A stretch of 64,000 nucleotides of DNA from Marisa cornuarietis (lineage: Eukaryota > Mollusca > Gastropoda > Architaenioglossa > Ampullariidae): the NCBI GenBank assembly GCA_004794655.1, contig SMMW01000008.1:62001-126000 (forward strand), in the 5' to 3' direction. This document shows, piece after piece, positions 1 through 13,500 of the stretch; within the stretch, counting starts at the first letter, position 1, and the number at the start of each line of letters is the position of its first letter. The notes under the pieces were generated by a model that saw nothing but the letters and a program-made list of their open reading frames with translations, was not told where the DNA came from and made no database searches. The position numbers and the translations under genes are program-made.

Positions 1-1341
1 TGCCACTAGATGACTTGACAAAATTATAGGCCATTTTTGTCAGTGCTAGTAGTTCTGATAATTGATATGCTGATATATATATATATATACATCATTCCAG
101 TCACAGAATGCAGTCTATCCTTTCTTTGATTCTTTCAGTGAGAGTATGCACTTTTTTGTCACTTTGCGCTCACATTGTGCCATAGTTTAGTGGTATGGAA
201 CTAGTCTTGAAAGTTGACACTCACCGCACTCCCATGCATATAACCTTTAATAATATGCACAGTATTTCTTTTATGGCATGTGCAGTCACACGTGATATGC
301 CCAACATCTTGTATGTGCACATTTTTGTGATATGCACAGTATCATGACTATAGTCATGCATTGTCCATCTTCCTGTACTCTGATTATGTTCTGCCTTAAA
401 TTAGAGGTACAAAGTGGGCTGGTGGCTTGTGCTTATTTAGCCAAGCTGTAAAATAAGACACACAGCTTTCGCGTGGTTTCCATCAATAAATAATTTGCTA
501 TGATGTGGGATCCTTGTGTGTGTTTTGTTGCACAATGGGATAAATAAGGGCAGAGAAATCTAATGTGCAAAGCTGCATGTCGTCAAGTACTTTGGCACAG
601 ATTAAGCTCATAGTCCTCATGCAGGCGGTGTTGGGTGGAGGTTACATGTATACAAGTTCATTTCCACTGTATGAAAACTGGTGAATGGAATAAAATGTTG
701 ATATTCTCATCATGAACAACTAAACACAAAGTATCATTTAGTATGAGAATAGTTATCCTTTTTAATTTTCTGTTCATTATTCGTATAATGATGCTCCCAG
801 GTATAAAGATTAATAGAACAGAAAGCATTTTTCAGATCATAGTCAAAGGCAGTCTGCATCAATCTATGTCTTGACCCTAAAATACAAGCTCATCAACTAG
901 CTAGAAAGTGGGAAAGGGAAGAGCAAAAAAGGCTAGAACCTTTTTTCTTTTTTAAAAAAAAACCAACAACATTTGATACAAACTTAACCTTTAGACTCCA
1001 AGAACAGGATTGCATTGCTATGTGAACTTTTGCATTTTGAGAATTCTTCAAGTTTGTGTACTTTTTTAAAATTATAAAAGTAAAACCTGTTCTTAATAAT
1101 TTGAATAGAGTTTACTCACAACTTTAACATCTGCTTTCCAGACCATTTCTACAAAATGGTGTACCTGTTACTCTAAATGTTGTCAGTCGAAGGTTGCAGG
1201 CTAGAGAGCTAATTCCTGAGAAAGACTATGCTTGCCGATTTGCAACTGTTTCGTCCTTTATGCAGTATCACATGCATATTTATGGTTATTTAACAAAGGT
1301 TCTTCATTTGAAACAACCCAACTACTTTGTGAACATTGCAG
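1..1341. other. Upstream intron sequence of the anion exchanger
   Basis: AT-rich, with a short TA run near 75-87. I found no stretch resembling the preceding conserved AE exon, so I read it as intron; the missing 5' exons must lie before the window. Confidence 0.5.
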
Positions 1342-1525
1342 GCACCAACGGGAAAAAACGCTGATGCCAAAAACCTTGTCATTGGCTAGCTTTGGGTCCA
1401 GCATGGGTCTTAATCGCTCAGACAAGTACAGCTCCAACCACCAGCTAAACAGCGATGGCCGGCAGCGAGATGACAAAGTCAAGGCAAAACTGGAGATTGT
1501 CAAGGTGGATGTAGATAACAATATG
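1342..1525 (+). CDS. SLC4A2-like: Anion exchanger exon 1 of window (variable cytoplasmic segment)
   Basis: Acceptor ...cattgcag and donor gtatgt. It begins with the third base of a split codon, read as Lys by homology, then HQREK, matching the KHSH...DEK stretch of vertebrate AE proteins. It continues with LASFGSSMGLNRSDKYSS and ends in phase 0 after VDVDNNM. This is the variable region before the conserved IPP core, so identity is weak and the call depends on phase and position. Confidence 0.8.
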
Positions 1526-4500
1526 GTATGTATTCAAGTTAGTGTAACCGTGAGATGGTATTCATGTATTGTAGAATAACCTTTGATAAAAGTCAAGTTT
1601 GTGATATATTTTACCATAACTTTGTGACAGTAATCAATCTTGGAATTACTTTACAATAACCTTATTGGTTGTGATATTGAAGGTTGGGATGTATTTTCAT
1701 ATAACCTTGGGATGGCTGCAGCTTCAGAACCAGAAGCAAGATGCTCGGTAGGGGGCTGCATCATAGTCTACAGAATGTTTTCCCCATTCTGAATTGGACA
1801 GTGCAGTTTCCTCACTAGATCACTTTAAGGCCAAGTTTCTTAAAATTAATGGGATGCAAAAAAGAAGGGTTTATGGTTTATCAACAAAGGAACTGTTACA
1901 CATCTGTACAGTATCAACTGTAAGTATCCATACAGTGTCAAGTGTAAGCATCCACACAGTATCAACTGTACACATCCACACAGTATCAACTGTAAGTACC
2001 CATACAGTGTCAAGTGTAAGCATCCACACAGTATCAACTGTACACATCCACACAGTATCAATTGTAAGTACCCATACAGTGTCAAGTGTAAGCATCAGGA
2101 TGGGGAAGGGATATATGCTGAGCTTCACCCGGTCATTAGAAAATAATGTTGCTCACTACTAGACCTTTATGAGAGACTTAACAGCCTCTTGACGTCACTA
2201 AAAGTGAGTCCTGACCACTAGCTGCAAGACACAACATTGGTGCCTCCCGTTGCTCACCTCTTTCCTCAAGACAAAAGATATTTAGCATTTAAAGTCGTAC
2301 TGAGTTCAGAGGCTTAGTAGTATTGAACACTACAACACTGACTTGCAACTTCCAACCTTTGACTCTCACAGTGACATGGGTTTGTGTAGGGCAGTGTACA
2401 TCCTACTTATGGTACCAGGATCATTTCTCAAAAATTAAAATGCAGTTTGTACATTTTCAAACCCACATATAGATCTCTTCAAAGTTAATGCTTAGATGAC
2501 ACTTTTTCATATGGAATTCAAACTTTTTGCATAGCTAAATTAGTGTTTTAGATTGATTCTATGCACAGTTGTGTGCCGTTAAGAGGGTGACATTACACTT
2601 GAATGTTTGTCCAAATTGAGTTAACCATTCTTACTCTTCAGTTTGGCATTTTTTTTAGCTGGAACTCGAGGCAAGAATGATTGCTTCTGGAATGGCCATC
2701 TCCAGTAATTGAACAAAAATGGGACTGTGTGTGAGATTGGTTAAGGGCCTTACCTTTCATGTCGTGACATCTCCATGGATGTATAGTAATGCTTATACTA
2801 GCTTTTGTTAAGACTGAAAGAAGGGTTTGCAGGTTTTTTGGGTTTTTTGCTTTTAGCTGGATATCATAAGGTGCACACCAGCAGGTGGAACCTGACTAAG
2901 GCAGATCGGCCTCTTTTCTAGTTCTAGTTTTAATTTAGATAATTCTAGTTAGATCCTGTAAAAGTTTTTACAACTGTTCTAGCTGAAGTTTCTTCAGCAA
3001 TAATTCCGAAGGAAAGGGACACAGCAGAGTGCCAGATGGCTCAACCTGTTCGAAAGAAGGCTCAGCTCCTTGCCTTCTGCCATCTCACTCCGGAAAATGT
3101 GCTAAATTTTAAACGCATCTGAGCACAGGTTCACTATATTTTTAAACGAAGCAGAAAATTGCGTGGCAGGGGTTTTGTGTCCTCATTACCCTCCCATACC
3201 ATCTCCCAGGCAGTGTGGGCGGCCATGAGGAAGATAAAGGGAAGGTTTCAAGCTGGCTTAATAGGTCACTGCAGGTTGGAGACTCTTCCTTCACTGAGGC
3301 ATGGGATGTGGCTAATTCACTGGCATCCACCATTTCTTACAATTCTTCCTCTTCCACCTACTCCTGATTTTCAGTGCTTGAAGTCTACTCAGGAATTCTC
3401 TTGGTGTGAGTTTTCTTCGGAAAACTCTGAACAGTACAATCTAAACTTCTAAAGGAACTGCAGCAGGCCCTTCAGAAGTGCAAAGACTCTGCACTTGGCC
3501 TATACAACATTCCTTAGCAGCTGCTAGCCCATCTTCCACAGGTCTCTCTCTTCCTCCTTCTAGCCATCTTCAACTTTATTTGGGTGTCCAGCTGTTTCTC
3601 TCCTTTGAGAGAGGCAGTCGTCCCCATCCCAAAACCTAGTAAGAATCCTTCTGATTCAAATTCTTACCATCCTATAAACTTTAAAACACATAGTAAATGC
3701 CCGGCTCACATGTCATCTTGAGTCTCAAGGTCTCCTCTCTGACCTGAAGTGTGGGTTCAGACAAAATCGCAGCACCCTGGACTATCAGGTCCTTTTTGAA
3801 ACATTTTTTTAAGAGATGCATTTGTCTGCAAAGATCATGTTTTAAAGGTGTTCTTCGTTTTGGAGAAGGCATACGACACTACCTGGAAGCAAGGTATTCT
3901 GTCGGACCTTGGTTTCCGGGGTCGTATGCCTCTATTCATCAAGAACTTTCTATCTCACCACCTCTTTCAAGTTCGTATAGGATCTGTGCTGTCTGATCCT
4001 CAGGAACAGGAAATGAGCATCCCCGAGGGCAGCATACTATCACTTACTCTCTTCAACATTAAAATAGACTCAATCTTAAAATCTGTCTGCCCAGGTTTGG
4101 CACCTCATTGTATGTAGATGACTTTGCTCTTTGCATCCGAGGCCAAACCCTAACGTGTCTTGAACACCATCTTTAGCTGTGCATAAATGGTGTGCAAAAG
4201 TGGAAGATGGAAAACGGATTCAAATTTTTTCCACGAAGTCAGTATGAATTCAGTTTTGTAAAATGCAAGGTATGTTTCCAAACCCATCTATCTCTGTCAG
4301 TCGCACAGTACTCAAACTGGTCCAGAAAGTAAACTTTCTTGAGTCATCTTTGAATGCAAACTATCATTTCTTCCACATATCAAATCTCTATGCCTTTCAC
4401 GTCAGAAATCCTTGGATGTTCTTTAAGTAGTTGGCCATGTCAGCTGGGGGGCAATGTCAAAGCGGACCAGGCTGCTTGCCAGCCTCAATGCCGTTTTGTC

Positions 4501-7500
4501 GGCGGGAGGAAGAAGTTCTCACTAGACTAAGGTCACACCTATGCCATTCAGATGCACCTTTTTCCAGGTGAACCCTCAGCCACTTTGTCTTTGGTATCAG
4601 GGAATTCTTTCTGCTTTGTGGGTTTTAATGAATTGTCCTGGTATCCACCAGCAGTTTTTTGCAGCAGTCGCTTTAAGTCACAACAGCCCTCTTTACTACT
4701 CTTTTATGTTATTCTTGCTTCTTATGTTGGCTTTTATTGTTTAAGATGTCGTTATTATATCCCCTGAAGTTTTTGGTTCCTAAACAATTTAATGTATGAT
4801 TACTTTTTCTCCCCGTGATATAGCCTTAGTTGCTGGCAGGGTGTAAAACAACCAGCCAACCATAAGGTGCACAGAATATGAACACACTGCTCCCAAGGGG
4901 ACTGTATAATTAAAAAACTATTATTTTCTACACTAGGCAGTGGGATTACATTGTGCCCATTTTCTCAGGCTTGGAGTGTTAAATCCTGATTATTGCATTC
5001 TACTTCTGGACTACAACCATAGCATCCAGTATGACAAGAGAAGTAGTGTGATCAACCTTGGTCTACACTGGATGCATATGCATGTACTCACATCCATGAA
5101 AGTAACGTTTTATGACAAAGGTGTTGCTGTAGGAGGCACTGTCAGTTGATGGTGCTTGATTTAAAAAAAAAAAGTACCTGTAAAAGATTTTTGTAGTAGT
5201 GTTAAGATGTTGTCATGCCTTGTATAATACAACTTTGATATTATGCATGTATGTGATGCGTTTCACTATTTTTCCAGTTGTGTGTATGTCTGGCTCACCA
5301 CTGAAGTCTTTTAAACTTATTTTTATTTTTTAACTTTTTGTTTTTAAAGAATCTATCAGTCTTCAAAAGGCAGTAAAGGACAGTTCTTTTTTTTTTTAGG
5401 GATTTTACTTTTCTTGCCTGAATCATACAAGATTAGTCATTGTGGACTGTCATCTTCTCACTCTTTCCCAATTTCTGATGTCTGTTGATCACCCTGGGAA
5501 ATGCCGTCCAGCAAGAGCAAATATTGCTGCTACTCTTTTGATAAAACAGTAGGCTGCTTGAGTGTGACTGGCTGGTGATTTCTTCTTGCTTGACTGATGG
5601 TAGTCTGCATTCTCACTGCTCATTACTTGAAATGATGGCAGACAGTGACTTTAAGTCAAATAATCATATTTGCATTTGCATCTTATGATGCTTTGTGCTC
5701 TTTCATTTTAGTTAGAATTTGAAATTGAAACAGGATGTGAATAATATTGGAGCAAGATTCCATTTTTACCAAAGCATTGTTTTGAATATGAAAAAAGTAT
5801 TTCAGCCCATTGCCTCTGTACAAGCCGCTGGTTGGGTTGGCCGGGGGCGGACAGAATGAAGTAACATGGAGGACTAACACTGTTCATGAATTATTGCTAA
5901 ATAGGGATTTAATGATTTAAGAGGCATAATTGACAAAATGTGCAAGGAAGAGATCTCAGGATAATTGTATTTGAGTTTTACATAGGATAAGTGGGCAACA
6001 TAGGATATATATATATAACTTTCATACACACAGTATGATCATGAATGTCCTGTAGTTTTGTGGAGGAGGATGGAGGGCAGATCTAAACCGAGTGTTGTAC
6101 CAACCTGCCCCTGTAGCAGGAAAAGATTTTTTAAATGGTACTCTACTGCACCTAAATTGCACAATTCAGCTCTACAATTCTAGGTGTTGCTAGATCACGG
6201 TGCTCTGAGATCTTGCATGCAGGTGTGGAATGCACAACACTTAGGTTTGTAGGCCTTCTCACAAGTCATCCAGTTTGCTTGCTTTGTCATTAACTCTGAT
6301 TTCTTCTTCTGTATCTGGTTCAGTCATTGCTCCTACAGCCATATGTGTGGTATGACATAGCATGATGGCTAATTTTGACCTTTTCAGGTTATTAAAGATC
6401 TGTTGTTTCCTCTCTGCGGAATACTCAAATGATTCTAGCATGTTTTTTCTCAGGAAAAGACAACCATTGCTGAATCCCAGTCCGGAAAGGGATGTCTTCA
6501 TTATCCACATGCTCTGGTACATTTTTTATTGCAGATGATTTTGTTGTATTTTTTCACTTTTATCCAGACATAAAACAAACTGGAGCCACTTACATTTTCG
6601 GTAACTCAGTTTTTTTGCTTGACAAATGGAGTTTATCTTAATGAACATGTCTTAACTCCCTTCAGGAGTTGACAACAACACCCAATTCTGTCCCTTCTGG
6701 GAAGGACACCTCACCTGAAGCAGTGATTTTTAGGGAAAGTTTTATTCACTTCACTGATAAAATGGTAATGTCTGCACTTTGTTTATAAATCTGATTTGAA
6801 TTTTGGTGTTGTCGTTTTTTTTTCTCTTTGCTATATTCGTGTACCATCCACAATTTTGCCAAATAGCATGTTTGATCCTTTTATTATTATTATTATTACT
6901 ATTATCGTTTAAAAATATTTACTTCTAACTTTTATTTTGCTTTTCCTGGTTTCATTGCCAATTGCATGGTGCCGAGCGTTCTTAAGCTTGAATTTGAAGC
7001 TTATTCTAAAATGCTAATTTTGAGATTACTTCATTATGACTAGCTGCCCAAGAAACTTCATTAGCCATCAAGGAAGAATTGTGTTTGTACTCGTATGTAC
7101 ATTTCCACCTACTCTTCCTTTCGTCTTCCTTTACACCATAGTTTCTCCCTTTCTCACACCTGCTCATCAATGTGCACCTGCGCACACACAGTCTTTTGCA
7201 CATAGATTTTGGCGAGGGAGGGGAAAGAGAAAGATGGGTCGAATGTCTTGTGTGTTTCTTGTGCACCTTATGAACAGGGCTACTAGACCCTAAGAACTCA
7301 GTGCCTTAACAGGGTGCCAAAGCACTTTTAGAAAGACAATAGGTACTTCTAACATTGAGTGCATGGCTTCACTTGCTGAAATGAAGCTTTTTGCAAGTAA
7401 ATAAGGTATGCATCACTGCTTGCAGATAAAAAAAGAGAATTGTATATGGTATAGAGTTCTGACAAAGCATTTTGCATGCGCATGCATGTAAAGGACACTT

Positions 7501-10500
7501 TTATGTTCTTCACCACTGTTGTCCGAATAAAAAGACGGGTATCAACAGGTGAGCGCTAAACTATTCATACTTTGGTTTTTGACGTACTGGTGAATAATAA
7601 TTTTGATTTGTAGACCTCTAGCGCTTTTGAGAGAAGTTTTAATCATTTAGAAAGCAAAACCAGAGTACATTTGACATCAGGTGCTGAGCTGCTGGTAGCT
7701 TGTGATTCCCTGGGGCTGTCTGCATGTGTTGCTGATCACCACTGTTTTTTTTTCTGTGTCTGTCTTTGCAATTGTCAGTCATAATTAGCCAGGAACTCTG
7801 AAGAGAACAGTTGCAAGTTATGAACAGTATCAATGATAGTACAATTTTGGGTACTTTTGTGTAAACTCGTGCCCATATTTGTGTGTGGGGTGGGGGTGTG
7901 TTAGAGAGACAATGATTGGATAGTCATGGCTCTAGCAGTTTGTGACTGGCAAGGTGTTCCCTTCTGAATTGCCTCATAGTTCCACAATGTTGGGGTGGTT
8001 TCTTTTTTTGGTAGATTATAAACAGCAGAATCTGTTTTGAGAATAATTAAGAGGCTGTTTTGGAGTGGTTGTAGTGTGTGTGTTTTAAAAAGGAGTCTTT
8101 AATAGAAATTGATGTTAAAACTTTATTTACTATTATTTAACTGCATTTAAATGTTTAGAAGCATGAACTGCATGGACAGTATGCCAGACAAAGCTTATGT
8201 TAGTGCCACCCACCATGGAACAGCAGGACAGTTTATGATATTTTTCTCTAACAAAAATCTTTCAATCAAAGAAAATAATGTTTAAAGTACCAGAAATAAA
8301 CTTCGTTGTTTATAGAAGGGGAAAAGAAAGGCTGATCTTGTCTATGGTTCTCCCTGTCTCATCTGTTCTTATGTAAAAATTCTTTTTCATTAAAAATTAA
8401 AAGAAAGCCATCATACCTATGCCAGAGTTGTTGAGTTGATTGGAGCTGTAGGTGTGTTTCAGGACTTTACCCCTTATTGTTGGATGAACTTGAATTCACT
8501 TCAAGGGTGTTAAAACTATGTTAGTTATGTTCTCATGTGCTCTATAAGAATGCTTATGAGGGTCTGAATTGCCAGTGATAAACCAGGGGTTGGGCACGTT
8601 GTACACTGCTATTTGCTAGTCAGATGGCTAACACAGCAGCAGTTAGCTGAACTGCTAGTACTTTGTTAGAGTGGTTTATTTTAGCTTTCTAGCTAGTGAC
8701 TAGCAGTGTTTGTGGAGAGCTGTTTTAATAACTGCTGACCTACAGTTAGGAGCTGGACTAGCTAGAAGCTGCAGTAAGAGAGGGAAGGTCACCTGTACTG
8801 ATATCACCTAATAGGAGAGCTAGGGCCAGTAGCTGGCTTGATGAGATTATAGTGAGTTGAACACAATTCGTCACAGGATCGGCATTAATAGTTTCACAAT
8901 ACTTGCTTGCACACATAAAGATTTGGCTTGGGCTGTACATGTTAACGAATGTGATTCCAACTGTGCCCTGCTTGCATTCATGTACACAAAAACCTATGCT
9001 TGGTTCTAATGTACAAAACACATTTGTAAATTTTTTATTGTTATCATTGCATATCAGGGCAAATAAAGTGATCTGTAGCTTATAGGTATGTATACAGTTC
9101 AGCAAATCAAATTTCTAGGTTTTTGATTAAAACAAAGTATAAGCAGGACCAAGATAATCTGTGCACATTTTACCAGTTTCATGTTTATTTTAATTCTTAA
9201 ATCTTGAAAAATGTCAATGAGCTTTATATATTCAGTAATATCTGGTAATATGCTTGAAAAATGACACTAGGGATGAAAATAAGTCTCTGCTGTCTTTCAA
9301 GATTATCTTTTAATTTAGTTTTACATTCATGGATATCATAGAAACATCTTTGGTTAGCCAGGTGTCAGAAAATTTTTTAAAATGTAATCTTTATCAAAGG
9401 AGGTTGTAAAAGACATCTGTTCTCATTTAGGGGGAATTTTTGTGGTTTTTTAAATAAATGGGAGTGTAGTACAGTTATGTGTATAGATTAAGGTAGTGAA
9501 ATCCCTATGTTCACGTTCGCTTTAATGACTGGAGTTGATCTGATCGCTGGTGTGCAGACGGATGGTGTCCACATTGGCCTGGTGCCAGTTCAGGAACAAC
9601 AAAAAAAGCATGTGCAGGACATAATGCGACGCATCCCCCCTGGGTCAGAGGTGAGCACAGTGTTGGTGGGGAAGGTAGAGTACATGACACGCCCGGCCCT
9701 GGCCTTTGTGCGCCTGTCACAAGGAGAGTTTCTTGAGAACCTGACAGAGGTGCCACTGCCTGTGCGCTTTGTCTTCATAGTGCTTGGACCGGACACAGCG
9801 GGCATGGACTACCATGAAGTAGGCCGCTCCATCTCGACTCTTATGTCAAATCAGGTGAGGAGAAGTAGTGAGTAGTAGGTATTTGTAGTGTCAGAGCTGT
9901 CATATGGGAGTTACTAATTGTAGATATTTCTGTTGGAACTGTCAGGGGTGGTAAGGAGCAGTAGATATTTGAACTGTCCTGAATGTTTAAAATGTATGAT
10001 GAAATCTGGAAGGGCCAGGTACTCTGAACCTAGTGCAGCTCATTTAGGTTAACTGGCTTATATATGTGAAAAGTCTGTCTGGGGTCAGTGAGAAGCATCG
10101 CTCATTATTAGCCACAAGTTTGAAAGATCACAAGGTGTTCTTGCCATTGGTCACAGGCCTTCCACGAAGTGGCTTACAAAGCAGAGAGCCGAGATGAACT
10201 TCTTCATGCCATCAACCTGTTTCTGGATGATTCCATTGTGCTACCTCCTGGTGACTGGGACCAAAGGACTCTATTGCCCATTATGGATATGGCTCGCAAG
10301 CGGGCTCATGTACGCCGAAGGAAAAAACAGAAAGAGAAAGAAGGTGAGTCAAAAGTTTTTGGTGTGGGTATGACAAGACTAATTAGAAAGAAGTGAGCAT
10401 CGCAGGGGATCTTTAGAGTATAATGTGAGAGAGAGTGTGTTAAAATACAAAATAAAAGGGCACATATGAAGGTGTGCATGTAAATAAAAATAGGCTTTTT

Positions 10501-13500
10501 TTGGAGGTAGTGAGGGGAATTCGAAAGCTAATGTAACTGTGTAGGAGAAGGGGGAATAAAATGGAGAGATACTATTTTAGTGAAATTGTATTGCTTCCTA
10601 ATTGTGAGCGGTGCAACTTCCATGTGTCAACAAATGACCACATTTATGTCCATGGCCAACACTGCACACAGTTTTTGAATATTGCTATAGGTAGTTATCA
10701 TATTCCAGCTAGATCAAATCACAGAGAAAATTTCAACTTGTGAAGTACACATGATACACCTCTATTCAGTGAAAAGGTCGGTACTCTTGCAGATAGTTTC
10801 ATGTGAGGGCCACAGACGAGGTGGTTTTCTTCACTCAGTGCGTGTACGAATCTGTGCAAACCTGTTGAGATTGACCTTATACACATCAAGAAAGCATTAA
10901 AACTGCAGATGAAGCCATCGTTTCTGTATGAAATGCAGTGCTTTCTACATGTATTTATAGGCGCTAAATTCTCCAGTCAAATATTTGAGCGAGACTGTAT
11001 ATTCCATACTTGTTTTTGCATGAAAGAGCAGCTTATGAGCAGTTCATGCTTCTTACAGCTTCAAAGACGGGGAAGATGATCCAATGTATCACCAGAATGA
11101 TAGAAAGTGGCATGTTTAACATGCAGCTATGCTGGAATTTCTTTTTAACATTCCAGTCCTTCCAATTGTATAAATTGATGTCATTTGTATAGAGGCATTA
11201 GAGTGACTTAATGTTTAATTTTTAGAGTGTAGGCTTTGTTAGAAAACTAACATTGTGGTGAAGGAAAAATGACAAAACACAGAAGAGAGGCCAGAGTTGA
11301 CTACATGCACCATACCTGCTGGTTCTCTTTTCTGGTGGAGGATGCAGAGAACAGGTCGGAAGCAAGACCCTTTTTGACCCTCAGAAGATTTCTTTTGACA
11401 ACTGGAAAGCACTGCAGGCTTGCACGTTCTGCCTTCACTCCTAGCTGATGCAGTCATCTAAGAATTGGTCACCTTTGCATCTTGGAAGGTAGTGACTGTA
11501 AGGGCTGACATGTAGGACACATGAAGGTGTGGACAACCTTCAGCACCTTCAAACTGCTGTCAGCGGGGTTTTAGTTGGATGAATGTCTCGACTGTTATTA
11601 CTCTTTTCAATGATTTTATAGATATGAAAAGGAAGCAGAGCATAACAAAGATACAGAGGCAGCATGTGTGATTGATCCTTTATGTGGTCTGCTGTGTACC
11701 TGCAGACGTGGAGAAGAGCTTGGGAAGGCGCACTTCCGTGGTTTTTCGAACTCTAGATAGACTTAGTGCAAGTAAGTGTAAGGTTTTGCTATTGTGATGC
11801 CCTGAGCTGTCTCCCTGCACTGTCCACCCCCCTTCACTCACCTCACCTTTGGTGTCTTGCACTGTGTGAGCTATGTGCCTTGACCATCAAGCCTTTGGGC
11901 ATGTTTGCTGGCCTCACCACTGGTGCACCGTGTGTGCTGTGTACCTTGACCATCAAGACTTTGGGCATGCCAGACTTCTAGTGCTTTGCACTGTATGTGT
12001 GTATGCAAATGTGTGTGTGTGCGTGCCAGTGTGCATGTGTATGTGACTTGTATTTAAACCATCTGGCTCCAGAATTGCCTTACTTGTGTTGGGTGCCTAG
12101 ATGGCAAAGACATAAGCATGGTTTTGCTCCTTATTTCATTGACTAAGTATGCCAGCGTCCATAATTGTTTGAGACTGTCATCTTGAATCATTTTGTCTTC
12201 ACTGAACCTAGGTTATGATGTAATGTGCCCAGCCTGTCTGCTATTTCAGCTGTACCTTTTTGTACAGTCTCTTGTTCACTATTAATAGTACTACTTCTAG
12301 AAGAAAAGCCTGGTTTTCTAGGACTTAGAACAGCCATTAGTGTCTGGTCTTTTCTCATGTTCGTCATCTGCATGTGTTAATGATACCACTATTAAGGATG
12401 AAATAATCTTTGTATAACTCATGCAAAATTCTAGTGACTTTGTGAAAGAAACTTTTCAGATACTTGTGTGTTTTTTTGCTTCTTGATTGCTGTCAGTACA
12501 AGACCAGTTAGAGGTGTGCTTTGATAATGCTTTTTAAAATATGTTTTTCATTTGTATGAAAGTGTTATAGAGCGATAGCATGATGGTTAATAGTAGTCTC
12601 ATACATGGCTAGCTGGCATGATATGTAATAATAGTATCCTTTATTTTTATTATTGTTGGTACTCAGTGATTGATTTGTTGTTATGCTGTGTTGTTAAGTA
12701 CTTATTTCATAATGCTGTACATATATTCTCCATTACCAATCTAAAGCAGTCTGTCAGTTTTGAATACACCCGACAATGTTTTACCACCGAAACGTGTTTT
12801 TGTTGGGGATAATTGAGTTTGTGCAACCAACCTCAGATAATACTCCACAACAATATACATTAAAAAGATGAAGTAAGCTAGGACATTTATTAGTGAATCT
12901 GTGATGGCAATTGACTTTTAAACCCCATGCAAAGCTAGTTTTTAATAGTCAGTATTTTGTACTAAGATACCTTACTTGTACCTTCTTTCTATTGCTTCCC
13001 TATGTTCATTGTATTGAAGGTTTGATTGACACACCAAGATTCTTTGTCCTCTAGGGGAGAGAAAGATACATAGCTAGTAATGGCTGGTCTCATGATAGTT
13101 AAGAGTTGTCTTATTGGTGTCAGACATATATAGACATCTTGCAAAGGGCCCATCAGAGGTGGCCTTTAGGAGTGAGTGACTAGGGCAACTGCCCCAGGCC
13201 CTGCAACGGTCATCTCTGGACCCATGAACACCATGAACAGAGTACAGCTGAAAGAGATAAACTGCTTTAAGTACTTGGGCTGATTTGTCACTTTCATAGA
13301 AGGTTCTGATGTTCCAGGTCCCTATCCTGGATTTGTAAAAGGTAGGAAGTCTGCTCATCTATGTCGTTTGAAAACAAAATTTTCTCAAAGCTGGTATATG
13401 GTGGGAGGGACACCACCTGTGAAGCAATGGAGTCCACATGAACTGAACAACGTGGTCAGAATCTGAATCATTCTAGTAATGCAGAAAAGGTTAACAATGA

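Noticed and set aside
1794..2162. 122-codon frame rich in HTVSTVSI
   Set aside because: It is the translation of a 24-bp minisatellite inside an intron; - strand frames are open too.
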